A program made the translations under genes and the position numbers. DNA of 64,000 nt, taken from Streptomyces sp. NBC_00820 (lineage in GTDB: Bacteria > Actinomycetota > Actinomycetes > Streptomycetales > Streptomycetaceae). The notes beneath the pieces were generated by a model. It made no database searches, had not been told where the DNA came from, and saw only the letters and a list, made by a program, of their open reading frames with translations. The stretch is from the NCBI RefSeq assembly GCF_036347055.1, contig NZ_CP108882.1, positions 5,312,501-5,376,500 on the forward strand, given 5' to 3'. This document shows, one piece after another, positions 7,717-16,852 of the stretch (the stretch's first letter is position 1; every line of letters starts with the position of its first letter).

Positions 7717-10700
7717 GTGAGCTCCTCTTCCTCCACCAGGCCGCTGCCGCACCCCCAGGCGCGGCAGGGGAGCCGTGGCGCCTACCGACTGGTCCGTACG
7801 ACCCCGGCCGAGTCCGACCCCCCTCGTCTGGACGCCGCGCAGCGCGCCGTGGTTGACCACCGGGCCGGACCGCTGCTCGTCCTCGCGGGTCCCGGCACCG
7901 GCAAGACCACCACCCTGGTGGAGTCCGTGGGCGCGCGCATCGCACACGGCACGGATCCGGAACGGATCCTGGTGCTGACGTTCAGCCGCAAGGCCGCCGT
8001 CGACCTGCGCGACCGCATGGCCCGGCGCATCGGCGCGGCCCGCGCGCCCCGCGCGACCACCTTCCACTCGTACTGCTACGCCCTGGTCCGCGCCCACCAG
8101 GACAGCGGCCTGTACGCCGAGCCGCTGCGCCTGCTCTCCGGCCCCGAGCAGGACGTCACCGTCCGCGAGCTGCTGGCCGGCCAGCCCGAGCTGGAGCGGC
8201 TCGGGCTCAAGCACGTGCGCTGGCCGGACGAACTGCGCGCCTGCCTGACCACGCGCGGCTTCGCCGACGAGGTCCGCGCCGTCCTCGCCCGCAGCCGCGA
8301 GCTGGGTCTCGGCCCCGACGCCCTGGACGCCTTCGCCCGCCGCATCGGCCGCCCCGACTGGCGGGCGGCCGCCGCGTTCCTCGCCGACTACCTCGACGTC
8401 ATCGACCTTCAGGGCGTCATCGACTACGCCGAGCTCGTCCACCGCGCGGTGCTGCTCGCGAACCGTCCCGAGGTCGCGGCCCGGCTCGCCGCCCAGTACG
8501 ACGCCGTCTACGTCGACGAGTACCAGGACACCGACCCCTCCCAGGTACGGCTCCTGCACGCCCTGGCCGGCGGCGGCCGTACCCTGGTCGCCTTCGGCGA
8601 CCCCGACCAGTCGATCTACACGTTCCGGGGCGCCGACGTGAACGGCATCCTCGACTTCCCCGAGGTCTTCCCGCGCGTCGGCGGCCGCCCCGCCCCCGTC
8701 GAGGTGCTGCGCACCTCCCGCCGCTCCGGCGCCGACCTGCTCGCCGCGACCCGCCTGATCACCCAGCGCATGCCGCTGACCCGGCTGCCGTCCGACAAGG
8801 TGCGCGCGCACCGCACACCCGCGGCGGTACGGGACGGCGGCCGGGCCGAGGTCTACACCTACCCGACCACCGGCACGGAACAGGACAACATCGCCGACAT
8901 CCTCCGCCGCGCGCACCTGGAGGACGGCCTTCCCTGGAGCGACATGGCCGTCCTGGTCCGCGCCGGCTCGCACACCATCCCCGCCCTCCGCCGCGCCCTG
9001 ACCGCCGCAGGCGTCCCCCTGGACATCGACGGCGACGACCTGCCCCTGCGCCACGAGCCGTCGGTCGCCCCGCTGCTGACCGCGCTGAGGGTGGTGGCCA
9101 CGGCCGAGGCGGCACGGTGGCCCGAAGCGGAGGCGCGCGCGGACGCGGGGGAGCGTGTGTCCGCCGGACCGGGAGAGCCCCCGGCCGCCGACTCCCTGGC
9201 GCCGGGTGCCGCCGAAGGCCTGTCCGTATCGGCCGGGGGCGAGGAGCCGGTCGCCGACGAGGATCTTTCCGTGTCCGCCGGTTCGGAGGGGCCTGGTGTC
9301 GTCGACGGTCTTTCCGTGTCCGCTGGGCCGGAGGGGCCGGGTGCCGCCGAGGGTGGTCTCTCTGTGTCGGCCGGGGGCGAGGAGCCGGTCGCCGACGAGG
9401 ATCTCTCCGTGTCCGCCGGGCCGGAGGGCCTGGTTGCCGTCGACGGTGGCTTGCCCGTGTCCGCCTCGGCCGGCGAGCCGGTCGCCGAGACCGTTGCCGC
9501 CGACGGCGGTCTCCCCGCGTCCGACCTGGCCGACGAGCCGGCCGCCGCCCCCGGCGTGCACTGGCTCGACGCCGAGACCGCGCTCACTCTGCTCGCCTCC
9601 CCCCTCGCCGGCATGGACACCGCCGACCTGCGCCGGCTCGGGCGTGCCCTGCGCGAGGAGGAGCGGGCCGCCGGGAATCCGCTGCCGCCGCCCTCCGACG
9701 AGCTGCTCGCGCGGGCGCTCGCCGAGCCCGAGCGGCTGGTCACGCACGACCCCGCGTACGCGCGCGGCGCCCAGCGCCTCGGCGCGCTGCTCCGCAAGGC
9801 ACGGGAGCGCCTCGCCGGCGGCGGTACGGCCGAGGAGGCGCTGTGGGACCTGTGGGACGGCACGCCCTGGCCGAAGCGACTGGAGCGGGCGGCCCGGCGC
9901 GGCGGCGCGGCCGGCCGTAACGCCGACCGTGACCTGGACGCCGTCTGCGCGCTGTTCGCCACGGCCGCGCGCGCGGAGGAGCGCACCGGCGGCCGTGGTG
10001 CCCTGAACTTCCTGGAGGAGATCGGGGCCGAGGACATCGCCGCCGACACCCTCACCCGCCGCGCGGTACGGCCCGACGCCGTACGCCTGATGACCGCGCA
10101 CCGCTCCAAGGGCCTGGAGTGGCCGCTGGTCGTCGTCGCCGGCGTCCAGGAGGGCCTGTGGCCCGACCTGCGCCGCCGCGGGTCCCTGCTGGAGGCCGAC
10201 CGCATCGGCCGCGACGGACTTGCCGAACCCCTCACCCCCGGCGCCCTGCTCGCCGAGGAGCGCCGGCTGTTCTACGTGGCCGCCACGCGCGCGCGTGAGC
10301 GTCTCGTCGTCACCGCCGTGAAGGCACCGGCGGACGACGGCGACCAGCCCTCGCGCTTCCTGACCGAGCTGGGCGTCGAACCCCGCGACGTCACCGGCCG
10401 GCCGCGCCGCCCGCTGTCCGTGGCCGCGCTCGTCGCCGAGCTGCGCGCCACCACCGTCGACCCGCGCGTCTCCGCCACGCTGCGGGAGGCCGCCGCGCGC
10501 CGTCTGGCCAGGCTCGCCGCCCTCGCGGACGAGGACGGCCGCCCGCTGGTGCCGTCCGCGCACCCCTACCGCTGGTGGGGCATGTTCGGACCGACCGAGA
10601 GCAAGGTGCCGCTGCGCGACCGCGACCAGCCCGTCGTGCTGTCCGGCAGCGCCCTCGACCAGCTCGCCAACACGTGCGCCCTGCAGTGGTTCCTGGGCCG

Positions 10701-11433
10701 CGAGGTGAAGGCCGACGCGCCGGCCACCGCGGCCCAGGGCTTCGGCAACGTCGTCCACGTCCTGGCCGACGAGGTCGCCTCCGGCCGTACCCCCGCCGAC
10801 CTCGACGTGCTGATGGAACGCCTGGACTCGGTGTGGAACGCGCTCGCCTTCGACGCGCCCTGGAAGTCGGCCCAGGAGAAGGACAACGCGCGCGCGGCGC
10901 TCGAACGCTTCCTGAACTGGCATGTGCTGGACCGCGCCGGACGCACCACCGTGGCCAGCGAGCAGGACTTCGACGTCACCCTCGAAGCGGGCAGCTACGA
11001 GGTCCGCATCCGCGGTCAGATGGACCGCGTGGAGGAGGACAGCGAGGGCCGGGCCTACGTCGTGGACTTCAAGACCGGCAAGCAGGCGCCCAGCGCCGCC
11101 GACGTGGCCCGCCATCCCCAGCTCGCCGTCTACCAGCTCGCCGTGGCCGAGGGCGCCGTAGACACCGCCTTCGGGGACCGGCGCCCCGAACCCGGCGGCG
11201 CCGAGCTGGTGCATCTGCGGCAGGGCGCGGCGAAACGGGACGGCGGCGAGACCGTGCCCAAGGTGCAGGCTCAGGAGCCGCCGACGGGGGAGTGGGTCGG
11301 AGAGCTGCTCGCCAACGCCGCAGGGAAGGTCCTCGACGAGCGGTTCACGCCGACCACCGGCCAGCACTGCACGCACTGCGCGTTCCGCGCCTCGTGCAGC
11401 GCGCGGCCCGAGGGACGGCACATCGTCGAGTGA
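7717..11433 (+). CDS. adnA: AdnA: UvrD-family helicase with C-terminal RecB-like nuclease and Fe-S site
   Basis: 1238 residues, the first subunit of the AdnAB end-resection motor-nuclease, the actinobacterial counterpart of RecBCD/AddAB. Visible helicase motifs: Walker A GPGTGKTTT (58-66), DEYQDTDPSQ, GDPDQSIYTFRG, TAHRSKGLEWP and YVAATRARERL. The nuclease motif VVDFKTG...QLAVYQ is near residue 1115. Four cysteines fit an AddB-type iron-sulfur cluster: one near 987 (NTCALQW) and three near 1217-1227 (CTHCAFRASC). Residues 502-612 are a lineage-specific repeat insert. It is the positional homologue of M. tuberculosis Rv3202c. The start is GTG. adnB follows after 228 bp; the locus has been reported essential in Streptomyces. 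Confidence 0.9.
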   Translation: MSSSSSTRPLPHPQARQGSRGAYRLVRTTPAESDPPRLDAAQRAVVDHRAGPLLVLAGPGTGKTTTLVESVGARIAHGTDPERILVLTFSRKAAVDLRDRMARRIGAARAPRATTFHSYCYALVRAHQDSGLYAEPLRLLSGPEQDVTVRELLAGQPELERLGLKHVRWPDELRACLTTRGFADEVRAVLARSRELGLGPDALDAFARRIGRPDWRAAAAFLADYLDVIDLQGVIDYAELVHRAVLLANRPEVAARLAAQYDAVYVDEYQDTDPSQVRLLHALAGGGRTLVAFGDPDQSIYTFRGADVNGILDFPEVFPRVGGRPAPVEVLRTSRRSGADLLAATRLITQRMPLTRLPSDKVRAHRTPAAVRDGGRAEVYTYPTTGTEQDNIADILRRAHLEDGLPWSDMAVLVRAGSHTIPALRRALTAAGVPLDIDGDDLPLRHEPSVAPLLTALRVVATAEAARWPEAEARADAGERVSAGPGEPPAADSLAPGAAEGLSVSAGGEEPVADEDLSVSAGSEGPGVVDGLSVSAGPEGPGAAEGGLSVSAGGEEPVADEDLSVSAGPEGLVAVDGGLPVSASAGEPVAETVAADGGLPASDLADEPAAAPGVHWLDAETALTLLASPLAGMDTADLRRLGRALREEERAAGNPLPPPSDELLARALAEPERLVTHDPAYARGAQRLGALLRKARERLAGGGTAEEALWDLWDGTPWPKRLERAARRGGAAGRNADRDLDAVCALFATAARAEERTGGRGALNFLEEIGAEDIAADTLTRRAVRPDAVRLMTAHRSKGLEWPLVVVAGVQEGLWPDLRRRGSLLEADRIGRDGLAEPLTPGALLAEERRLFYVAATRARERLVVTAVKAPADDGDQPSRFLTELGVEPRDVTGRPRRPLSVAALVAELRATTVDPRVSATLREAAARRLARLAALADEDGRPLVPSAHPYRWWGMFGPTESKVPLRDRDQPVVLSGSALDQLANTCALQWFLGREVKADAPATAAQGFGNVVHVLADEVASGRTPADLDVLMERLDSVWNALAFDAPWKSAQEKDNARAALERFLNWHVLDRAGRTTVASEQDFDVTLEAGSYEVRIRGQMDRVEEDSEGRAYVVDFKTGKQAPSAADVARHPQLAVYQLAVAEGAVDTAFGDRRPEPGGAELVHLRQGAAKRDGGETVPKVQAQEPPTGEWVGELLANAAGKVLDERFTPTTGQHCTHCAFRASCSARPEGRHIVE
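9220..9555. repeat. Degenerate ~45-48 bp coding repeats inside adnA
   Basis: About seven in-frame units, each encoding a 15-16 residue block that starts L-S/P-V-S-A and continues with G/E/P/A/D residues. Units 1 and 4 are nearly identical (LSVSAGGEEPVADED). The array sits between helicase motifs, where homologues have a short loop. Confidence 0.9.
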
Positions 11434-11434
11434 C

Positions 11435-11507
11435 GCGCCGCGTGCGCCGCGTGCGCCGCGTGCGCCGCGTGCCACGCCGGACCGGCAGCACCGGCAGCAC
11501 CGGCAGC
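11435..11507. repeat. Two adjacent 9-bp tandem arrays between adnA and adnB
   Basis: Four exact copies of GCGCCGCGT (11435-11470), starting one base after the adnA stop, then three exact copies of ACCGGCAGC (11481-11507). The rest of the 228-bp gap shows no gene and no clear hairpin terminator. Confidence 0.9.
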
Positions 11508-11661
11508 ACCAGCACGCACCGGCAAGCCCCGGCCGCGCGCCCGCGGCGAAGCGGAGCCGGAGTGACGTACGGCACCACCGGCGGCGCTGACCTGCGCTTC
11601 TTCCTCTCCGGGCGGCCGATCCGTCCGCGAATGTCAGTGCCCGCCGCTAGCCTCTGACGAC

Positions 11662-14600
11662 ATGTCCGCACGCATCACCGACCCCGAGCAGCTCAAGGAG
11701 CTCCTCGGCATCCCGTTCACCCCGGAGCAGACGGCCTGCATCATCGCGCCGCCCGCCCCGCAGGTGATCGTGGCCGGAGCCGGGTCGGGCAAGACCACCG
11801 TGATGGCGGCCCGCGTGGTCTGGCTGGTCGGCACCGGACAGGTCGCCCCCGAGCAGGTCCTCGGCCTGACCTTCACCAACAAGGCCGCGGGCGAACTCGC
11901 CGAACGCGTCCGCAAGGCACTGATCAAGGCAGGCGTCACCGACCCGGACGCCATCGACCCGGACAATCCGCCGGGCGAGCCGGTCATCTCGACGTACCAC
12001 TCCTTCGCCGGCCGGCTGCTCACCGACCACGGCCTGCGCATCGGCCTCGAACCCAGCTCCCGGCTGCTGGCCGACGCCACCCGCTACCAGCTCGCCGCGC
12101 GTGTGCTGCGCGAGGCTCCCGGCCCCTACCCGGCGCTCACCCGTTCCTTCGCCGACCTCGTCAGCGACCTGCTCGCCCTCGACTCCGAACTCGCCGAACA
12201 CCTCGTGGACCCCGAGGAACTGCGCGCCTGGGACGCGGACCTGCTGCACACCCTCGAGGGCGCGAAGCTCTCCAACGCCGATCTGCGCAAGGTCCCCGAG
12301 ACCGCCGCCGCCCGCCGCGAACTGGCGCGACTCGTCCAGCGCTACCGGACCGCCAAGCGCGAGCGCGACCTGCTCGACTTCGGCGACCAGATCGCCCTGT
12401 CCGCCCGCCTCGCCCGGGTTCCCGAGGTGGGCCGCCTGCTGCGCGAGGAGTTCCGCGTGGTCCTCCTGGACGAGTACCAGGACACCTCCGTGGCCCAGCG
12501 TGTCCTGCTGGCGGGACTGTTCGGCACCGGCACCGGCCACCCCGTCACCGCGGTCGGCGACCCCTGCCAGGCCATCTACGGCTGGCGCGGCGCCTCCGTC
12601 GCCAACCTCGACGACTTCCCCGAGCACTTCGCGCGCGCCGACGGCCGCCCCGCCACCCGCCAGGCGCTGAGCGAGAACCGGCGCAGCGGCGGCCGCCTCC
12701 TCGACCTCGCCAACGGCCTCGCCGAGCCCCTGCGCGCCATGCACGCGGGCGTGGAGGCCCTGCGCCCGGCCCCCGGCGCCGAACGCGACGGCACGGTCCG
12801 CTGCGCCCTGCTGCCCACCCACGCCGAGGAGATCGGCTGGATCGCCGACTCGATCGCCCACCTGGTGCGCACCGGCACGGCACCCGCGGAGATCGCCGTC
12901 CTGTGCCGTACGGCCACCGACTTCGCCGAGATCCAGGGCGCCCTCGTCGCCCGGGAGGTCCCCGTGGAGGTCGTCGGCCTCTCCGGACTGCTGCACCTGC
13001 CCGAGATCGCCGACCTCGTCGCCGTCTGCGAGGTCCTGCAGGACCCCGGGGCCAACGCCTCCCTGGTCCGCCTGCTGACCGGGCCGCGCTGGCGGATCGG
13101 CCCCCGCGACCTCGCCCTCCTGGGCCGTCGCGCCCGCCTGCTCGTCGCCCACGCGCGCGTGGAAGCGACCGACGACCCCGACCGCAGGCTCGCCGAGGCC
13201 GTCGAGGGCGTCGACCCGTCCGAGGTGATATCGCTCGCGGACGCCCTGGACACCTTCCTGGACGCGCCCCTGGCGGAGAGCGGCCAGTCCGACGGACTGC
13301 CGTTCTCCGCGGACGCGCGCGTCCGCTTCGCCCGCCTCGCCGCCGAACTGCGTGATCTGCGCCGCTCCCTGTCCGACCCGCTCATGGACGTCCTGCACCG
13401 CGTCCTCGCGGTCACCGGCCTGGAGGTGGAGCTGTCGGCGTCCCCGCACGCCCTGGCCGCCCGCCGCCGCGAGACCCTGTCCAACTTCCTGGACGTCGCC
13501 GCCTCCTTCGCGGCCGGCGACGGCGAGGCCACCCTGCTCGCCTTCCTCGGCTTCCTGCGCACCGCGGCCCAGTACGAGAAGGGCCTCGACAACGCGCTGC
13601 CCGGCGGCGAGAACACCGTGAAGGTCCTCACCGCGCACAGGTCCAAGGGGCTGGAATGGGACGTCGTGGCCGTGCCCGGGCTGGTCAACGGCACCTTCCC
13701 CAGCGCCCAGGGCCGCGAGAAGTGGACCGCGCAGGCCAAGGTGCTCCCGCACGCCCTGCGCGGCGACACCGACACGCTGCCCGACGCCGGTTCCTGGGAC
13801 TCCCGGGGGATGAAGGCCTTCCACGAGGCCATGAAGGAGCACCAGCACACCGAGGAGCTGCGCCTCGGCTACGTCACCTTCACCCGCCCCCGCTCCCTCC
13901 TGCTCGGTTCCGGCCACTGGTGGGGCCCCAGCCAGAAGAAGCCGCGCGGCCCCTCCGACTTCCTCCGGGCCCTGTACGACCACTGCGCCGCGGGGTACGG
14001 CGAGATCGAGGCCTGGGCGGACGAGCCCGCCGAGGACGAGGAGAACCCGGCCCTGCACACGGCCACCGCCGACCAGGTGTGGCCGCTGCCCCTGGACGAG
14101 GCGGCCCTGACCCGTCGCCGTACGGCCGCCGACACCGTCCTCGCCCACCTGGCCGCGCTGTCCGCCCGGCAGGACGGCCCCCCGCCGGCCGGCCACGACC
14201 CCGACACGTTCGACGACCCCGACTGGCCCACACCCCAGCCCCCGCCCACGGACGACGGGCCGTACGACGACCCCTACGGCTCCGACCCGTACGCCGACGA
14301 TCCGTACGACGGGGCTCCCCACGACGAGGACCCGCTCGGCGGCGAGGACCCGTTCGGTGACGTGGACCCGTTCGGCGACACGGACCCGCTCTCCGGCGAG
14401 GACCCGCTCGGCGAGGAGTTCCCCCGGGACGCCGGCCTGCCCACCGTCCCCCACCAGGCGACGGCCCCCGGCACGGCCGCCGGCGGCCCCACGCGCCCGG
14501 CCGGACCGCGGCGCCCCGCGCCCGGCGCCTCCCTCACGCCCGAGGAGGCCCGCACCGTCGCCTCCTGGGACCGCGACCTCGACGCCCTCGCCGGAGAGCT

Positions 14601-15219
14601 GATGCGCGCCCGGCGGAGGGTCACGGACGTCCCCCTGCCCGTGACCCTCACCGCGACCCAGGTGATGCGGCTCGCCGAGGACCCGGACGGGCTCGCGCAG
14701 GAACTCGCGCGCCCCATGCCGCGCCCCCCACAACCCGCCGCACGCCGAGGCACCCGGTTCCACGCATGGGTGGAGGCCCGCTTCGAGGAACTGACCCTTC
14801 CGATGCTCGAACCGGACGAGCTGCCCGGCAGCGACGCCGAGATCGCCGACGAACGCGACCTCGACGCCCTCAAGGAGGCCTTCGAGCGCACCGAGTACGC
14901 CCACCGGACCCCGCACCGCGTCGAGGCGCCCTTCCAGCTCTCCCTCGCCGGCCGGGTCGTACGCGGCCGGATCGACGCCGTCTACAAGAACGGCGACGGT
15001 GACGAGGCCACGTACGAGATCGTCGACTGGAAGACCAGCCGCACCCGGACGGCCGACCCGCTCCAGCTCGCCATCTACCGGCTGGCCTGGGCGGAACAGC
15101 AGGGCATCTCGCCCGAGTCGGTCGCGACCGCCTTCCTGTACGTGCGCACCGGAGACGTCGTACGGCCCCGGGACCTGCCCGACCGGGCCGCCCTGGAGGG
15201 GTTGCTCAAAGGTGAATGA
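11662..15219 (+). CDS. adnB: AdnB: UvrD-family helicase-nuclease, partner of AdnA
   Basis: 1185 residues. Helicase motifs: Walker A GAGSGKTTV (39-47), LDEYQDTSVAQ, GDPCQAIYGWRG, TAHRSKGLEWD, and a motif VI region GYVTFTRPRSLL. The C-terminal RecB-type nuclease shows RFHAWVEARFEE and IVDWKTS...QLAIYRLAWAE (near residue 1122). It lacks the terminal cysteines seen in AdnA, so only AdnA should hold the iron-sulfur cluster. In mycobacterial AdnAB the B-subunit ATPase is the main motor. An acidic low-complexity linker (about 864-920) separates helicase and nuclease parts. The start is ATG. Order and strand match Rv3201c downstream of Rv3202c. Confidence 0.9.
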   Translation: MSARITDPEQLKELLGIPFTPEQTACIIAPPAPQVIVAGAGSGKTTVMAARVVWLVGTGQVAPEQVLGLTFTNKAAGELAERVRKALIKAGVTDPDAIDPDNPPGEPVISTYHSFAGRLLTDHGLRIGLEPSSRLLADATRYQLAARVLREAPGPYPALTRSFADLVSDLLALDSELAEHLVDPEELRAWDADLLHTLEGAKLSNADLRKVPETAAARRELARLVQRYRTAKRERDLLDFGDQIALSARLARVPEVGRLLREEFRVVLLDEYQDTSVAQRVLLAGLFGTGTGHPVTAVGDPCQAIYGWRGASVANLDDFPEHFARADGRPATRQALSENRRSGGRLLDLANGLAEPLRAMHAGVEALRPAPGAERDGTVRCALLPTHAEEIGWIADSIAHLVRTGTAPAEIAVLCRTATDFAEIQGALVAREVPVEVVGLSGLLHLPEIADLVAVCEVLQDPGANASLVRLLTGPRWRIGPRDLALLGRRARLLVAHARVEATDDPDRRLAEAVEGVDPSEVISLADALDTFLDAPLAESGQSDGLPFSADARVRFARLAAELRDLRRSLSDPLMDVLHRVLAVTGLEVELSASPHALAARRRETLSNFLDVAASFAAGDGEATLLAFLGFLRTAAQYEKGLDNALPGGENTVKVLTAHRSKGLEWDVVAVPGLVNGTFPSAQGREKWTAQAKVLPHALRGDTDTLPDAGSWDSRGMKAFHEAMKEHQHTEELRLGYVTFTRPRSLLLGSGHWWGPSQKKPRGPSDFLRALYDHCAAGYGEIEAWADEPAEDEENPALHTATADQVWPLPLDEAALTRRRTAADTVLAHLAALSARQDGPPPAGHDPDTFDDPDWPTPQPPPTDDGPYDDPYGSDPYADDPYDGAPHDEDPLGGEDPFGDVDPFGDTDPLSGEDPLGEEFPRDAGLPTVPHQATAPGTAAGGPTRPAGPRRPAPGASLTPEEARTVASWDRDLDALAGELMRARRRVTDVPLPVTLTATQVMRLAEDPDGLAQELARPMPRPPQPAARRGTRFHAWVEARFEELTLPMLEPDELPGSDAEIADERDLDALKEAFERTEYAHRTPHRVEAPFQLSLAGRVVRGRIDAVYKNGDGDEATYEIVDWKTSRTRTADPLQLAIYRLAWAEQQGISPESVATAFLYVRTGDVVRPRDLPDRAALEGLLKGE
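14251..14421. repeat. Acidic DP-rich coding repeats in the AdnB linker
   Basis: Repeated short units of the type DPY(G/A/D) and (G/E)DP(F/L)G(D/G/E) form a strongly acidic stretch that joins the helicase and nuclease halves. The DNA shows recurring GAGGACCCG and GACGTGGACCCG-type units. Confidence 0.85.
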
Positions 15220-15295
15220 AACGGCCGAAACCATGCGCCGGGGTGTGACGAACCGCCCGCCGAGGACGTCGCCGCGGGCCGATAGGCTCGTGAGC

Positions 15296-16699
15296 ATGAG
15301 CCAGACCCCGGACAGTGCCGTCCGTACGTACATCGAGCACCACCGCGCCGCCTTCCTGGACGACCTCGCCGCGTGGCTGCGCATCCCCTCCGTGTCGGCC
15401 CAGCCCGAGCACGCCCCCGATGTAAGGCGCAGCGCCGACTGGCTCGCCGCCAAGCTCAAGGAGACCGGCTTCCCGACCACCGAGGTCTGGCAGACCCCGG
15501 GCGCCCCGGCCGTCTTCGCCGAATGGCCCTCGGACGACCCCGAGGCGCCCACCGTCCTCGTCTACGGCCACCACGACGTCCAGCCCGCCGCCCGCGAGGA
15601 CGGCTGGGACAGCGACCCCTTCGAGCCCGTCGTCCGCGAGAACCGCCTCTACGCGCGCGGTGCCGCCGACGACAAGGGCCAGGTGTTCTTCCACACCCTC
15701 GGCGTCCGCTCCCACCTCGCCGCCACCGGCCGCGCCACCCCCGCCGTCAACCTCAAGCTGATCGTCGAGGGTGAGGAGGAGTCCGGCTCCCCGCACTTCC
15801 GCGCCCTCGTCGAGGAGCGCGCCGACCGGCTCGCCGCCGACGCCGTGATCGTCTCCGACACCGGCATGTGGGCCGAGGACACCCCCACCGTCTGCACCGG
15901 CATGCGCGGCCTCGCCGAGTGCGAGATCCGCTTCCACGGCCCCGACCAGGACATCCACTCCGGCTCCTTCGGCGGCGCCGTGCCCAACCCGGCCACCGCG
16001 GCCGCCCGCCTGGTGGCCGCCCTGCACGACGAGCACGCGCGCGTGGCCGTCCCCGGCTTCTACGACGGCATCGTCGAGCTGACCGACCGCGAGCGCGAGC
16101 TCTTCGCCGAGCTGCCCTTCGACGAGGAGCGGTGGCTGCGCACCGCCAGGTCGCACGCCACCCACGGTGAGGCCGGTCACACCACGCTGGAGCGCGTCTG
16201 GGCCCGGCCGACCGCCGAGGTCAACGGCATCGGCGGCGGCTACCAGGGCGCCGGCAGCAAGACGATCATCCCCTCCTCGGCCCTGGTGAAGCTGTCCTTC
16301 CGGCTCGTCGCGGGCCAGGACCCGGACCACGTCGAGAAGGCCGTCCGCGCCTGGGCCGCCCAGCAGGTGCCCGCCGGCATCCGCCTCGAGATCGACTTCG
16401 GTGCCGCCACGCGCCCGTGCCTGACGCCGCTGGACCATCCCGCGCTCCGGTCCGTGGCCCGCGCCATGGGCCGGGCCTTCCAGGGACCGGTCAGGTTCAC
16501 CCGCGAGGGCGGCTCGGGACCCGCCGCCGACCTCCAGGAGGTCCTCGGCGCCCCCGTCCTCTTTCTGGGCATATCCGTCCCCTCCGACGGCTGGCACGCC
16601 CCGAACGAGAAGGTCGAGCTGGACCTCCTCCTCAAGGGTGTCGAGACCAGCGCCTACCTGTGGAGCGACCTCGCCGAGAACTGGCGTCCCGCCCTCTGA
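15296..16699 (+). CDS. M20-family dipeptidase/zinc carboxypeptidase
   Basis: 467 residues, a cytosolic metallopeptidase of the M20 (CNDP/dapE-like) group. Metal-binding and catalytic motifs are in place: YGHHDVQP, RGAADDKGQV, the catalytic EGEEESGS and HSGSFGGAVPNP in the lid/dimerisation domain, ending with GGSGPAADLQ. Related enzymes split dipeptides or remove C-terminal residues; the substrate cannot be read here. The start is ATG at 15296; a GTG two codons earlier is possible and both lack a strong ribosome site. It lies 76 bp after adnB and 153 bp before nudC on the same strand, in a position not filled by a peptidase in mycobacteria, so it is probably a Streptomyces-side insertion in the block. 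Confidence 0.85.
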   Translation: MSQTPDSAVRTYIEHHRAAFLDDLAAWLRIPSVSAQPEHAPDVRRSADWLAAKLKETGFPTTEVWQTPGAPAVFAEWPSDDPEAPTVLVYGHHDVQPAAREDGWDSDPFEPVVRENRLYARGAADDKGQVFFHTLGVRSHLAATGRATPAVNLKLIVEGEEESGSPHFRALVEERADRLAADAVIVSDTGMWAEDTPTVCTGMRGLAECEIRFHGPDQDIHSGSFGGAVPNPATAAARLVAALHDEHARVAVPGFYDGIVELTDRERELFAELPFDEERWLRTARSHATHGEAGHTTLERVWARPTAEVNGIGGGYQGAGSKTIIPSSALVKLSFRLVAGQDPDHVEKAVRAWAAQQVPAGIRLEIDFGAATRPCLTPLDHPALRSVARAMGRAFQGPVRFTREGGSGPAADLQEVLGAPVLFLGISVPSDGWHAPNEKVELDLLLKGVETSAYLWSDLAENWRPAL

Positions 16700-16852
16700 C
16701 CGGCAGCGCCGTACGGAACCGCGTCGCACACGGGGCACACTGGAAGAACCGCCCTGTACGCCGCGAGCGCGCCCGAACCGGTGCCCCCGCCCTGTGCCCT
16801 GCCTCACCGTCCGCCGAAACGAACCGTTCCACTGGGGGAGTTGGAAGCACCC

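Noticed and set aside
7645..11475. 1276-codon minus-strand frame opposite adnA
   Set aside because: Shadow frame caused by GC-rich third positions; no motifs, while adnA shows all helicase motifs.
14999..15295. Upstream extension of the M20 peptidase frame
   Set aside because: It lies inside the adnB coding region in another frame and has no ribosome site.
11647..15552. 1301-codon minus-strand frame opposite adnB
   Set aside because: Same reason: Gly/Val/Arg-rich shadow with no domain.
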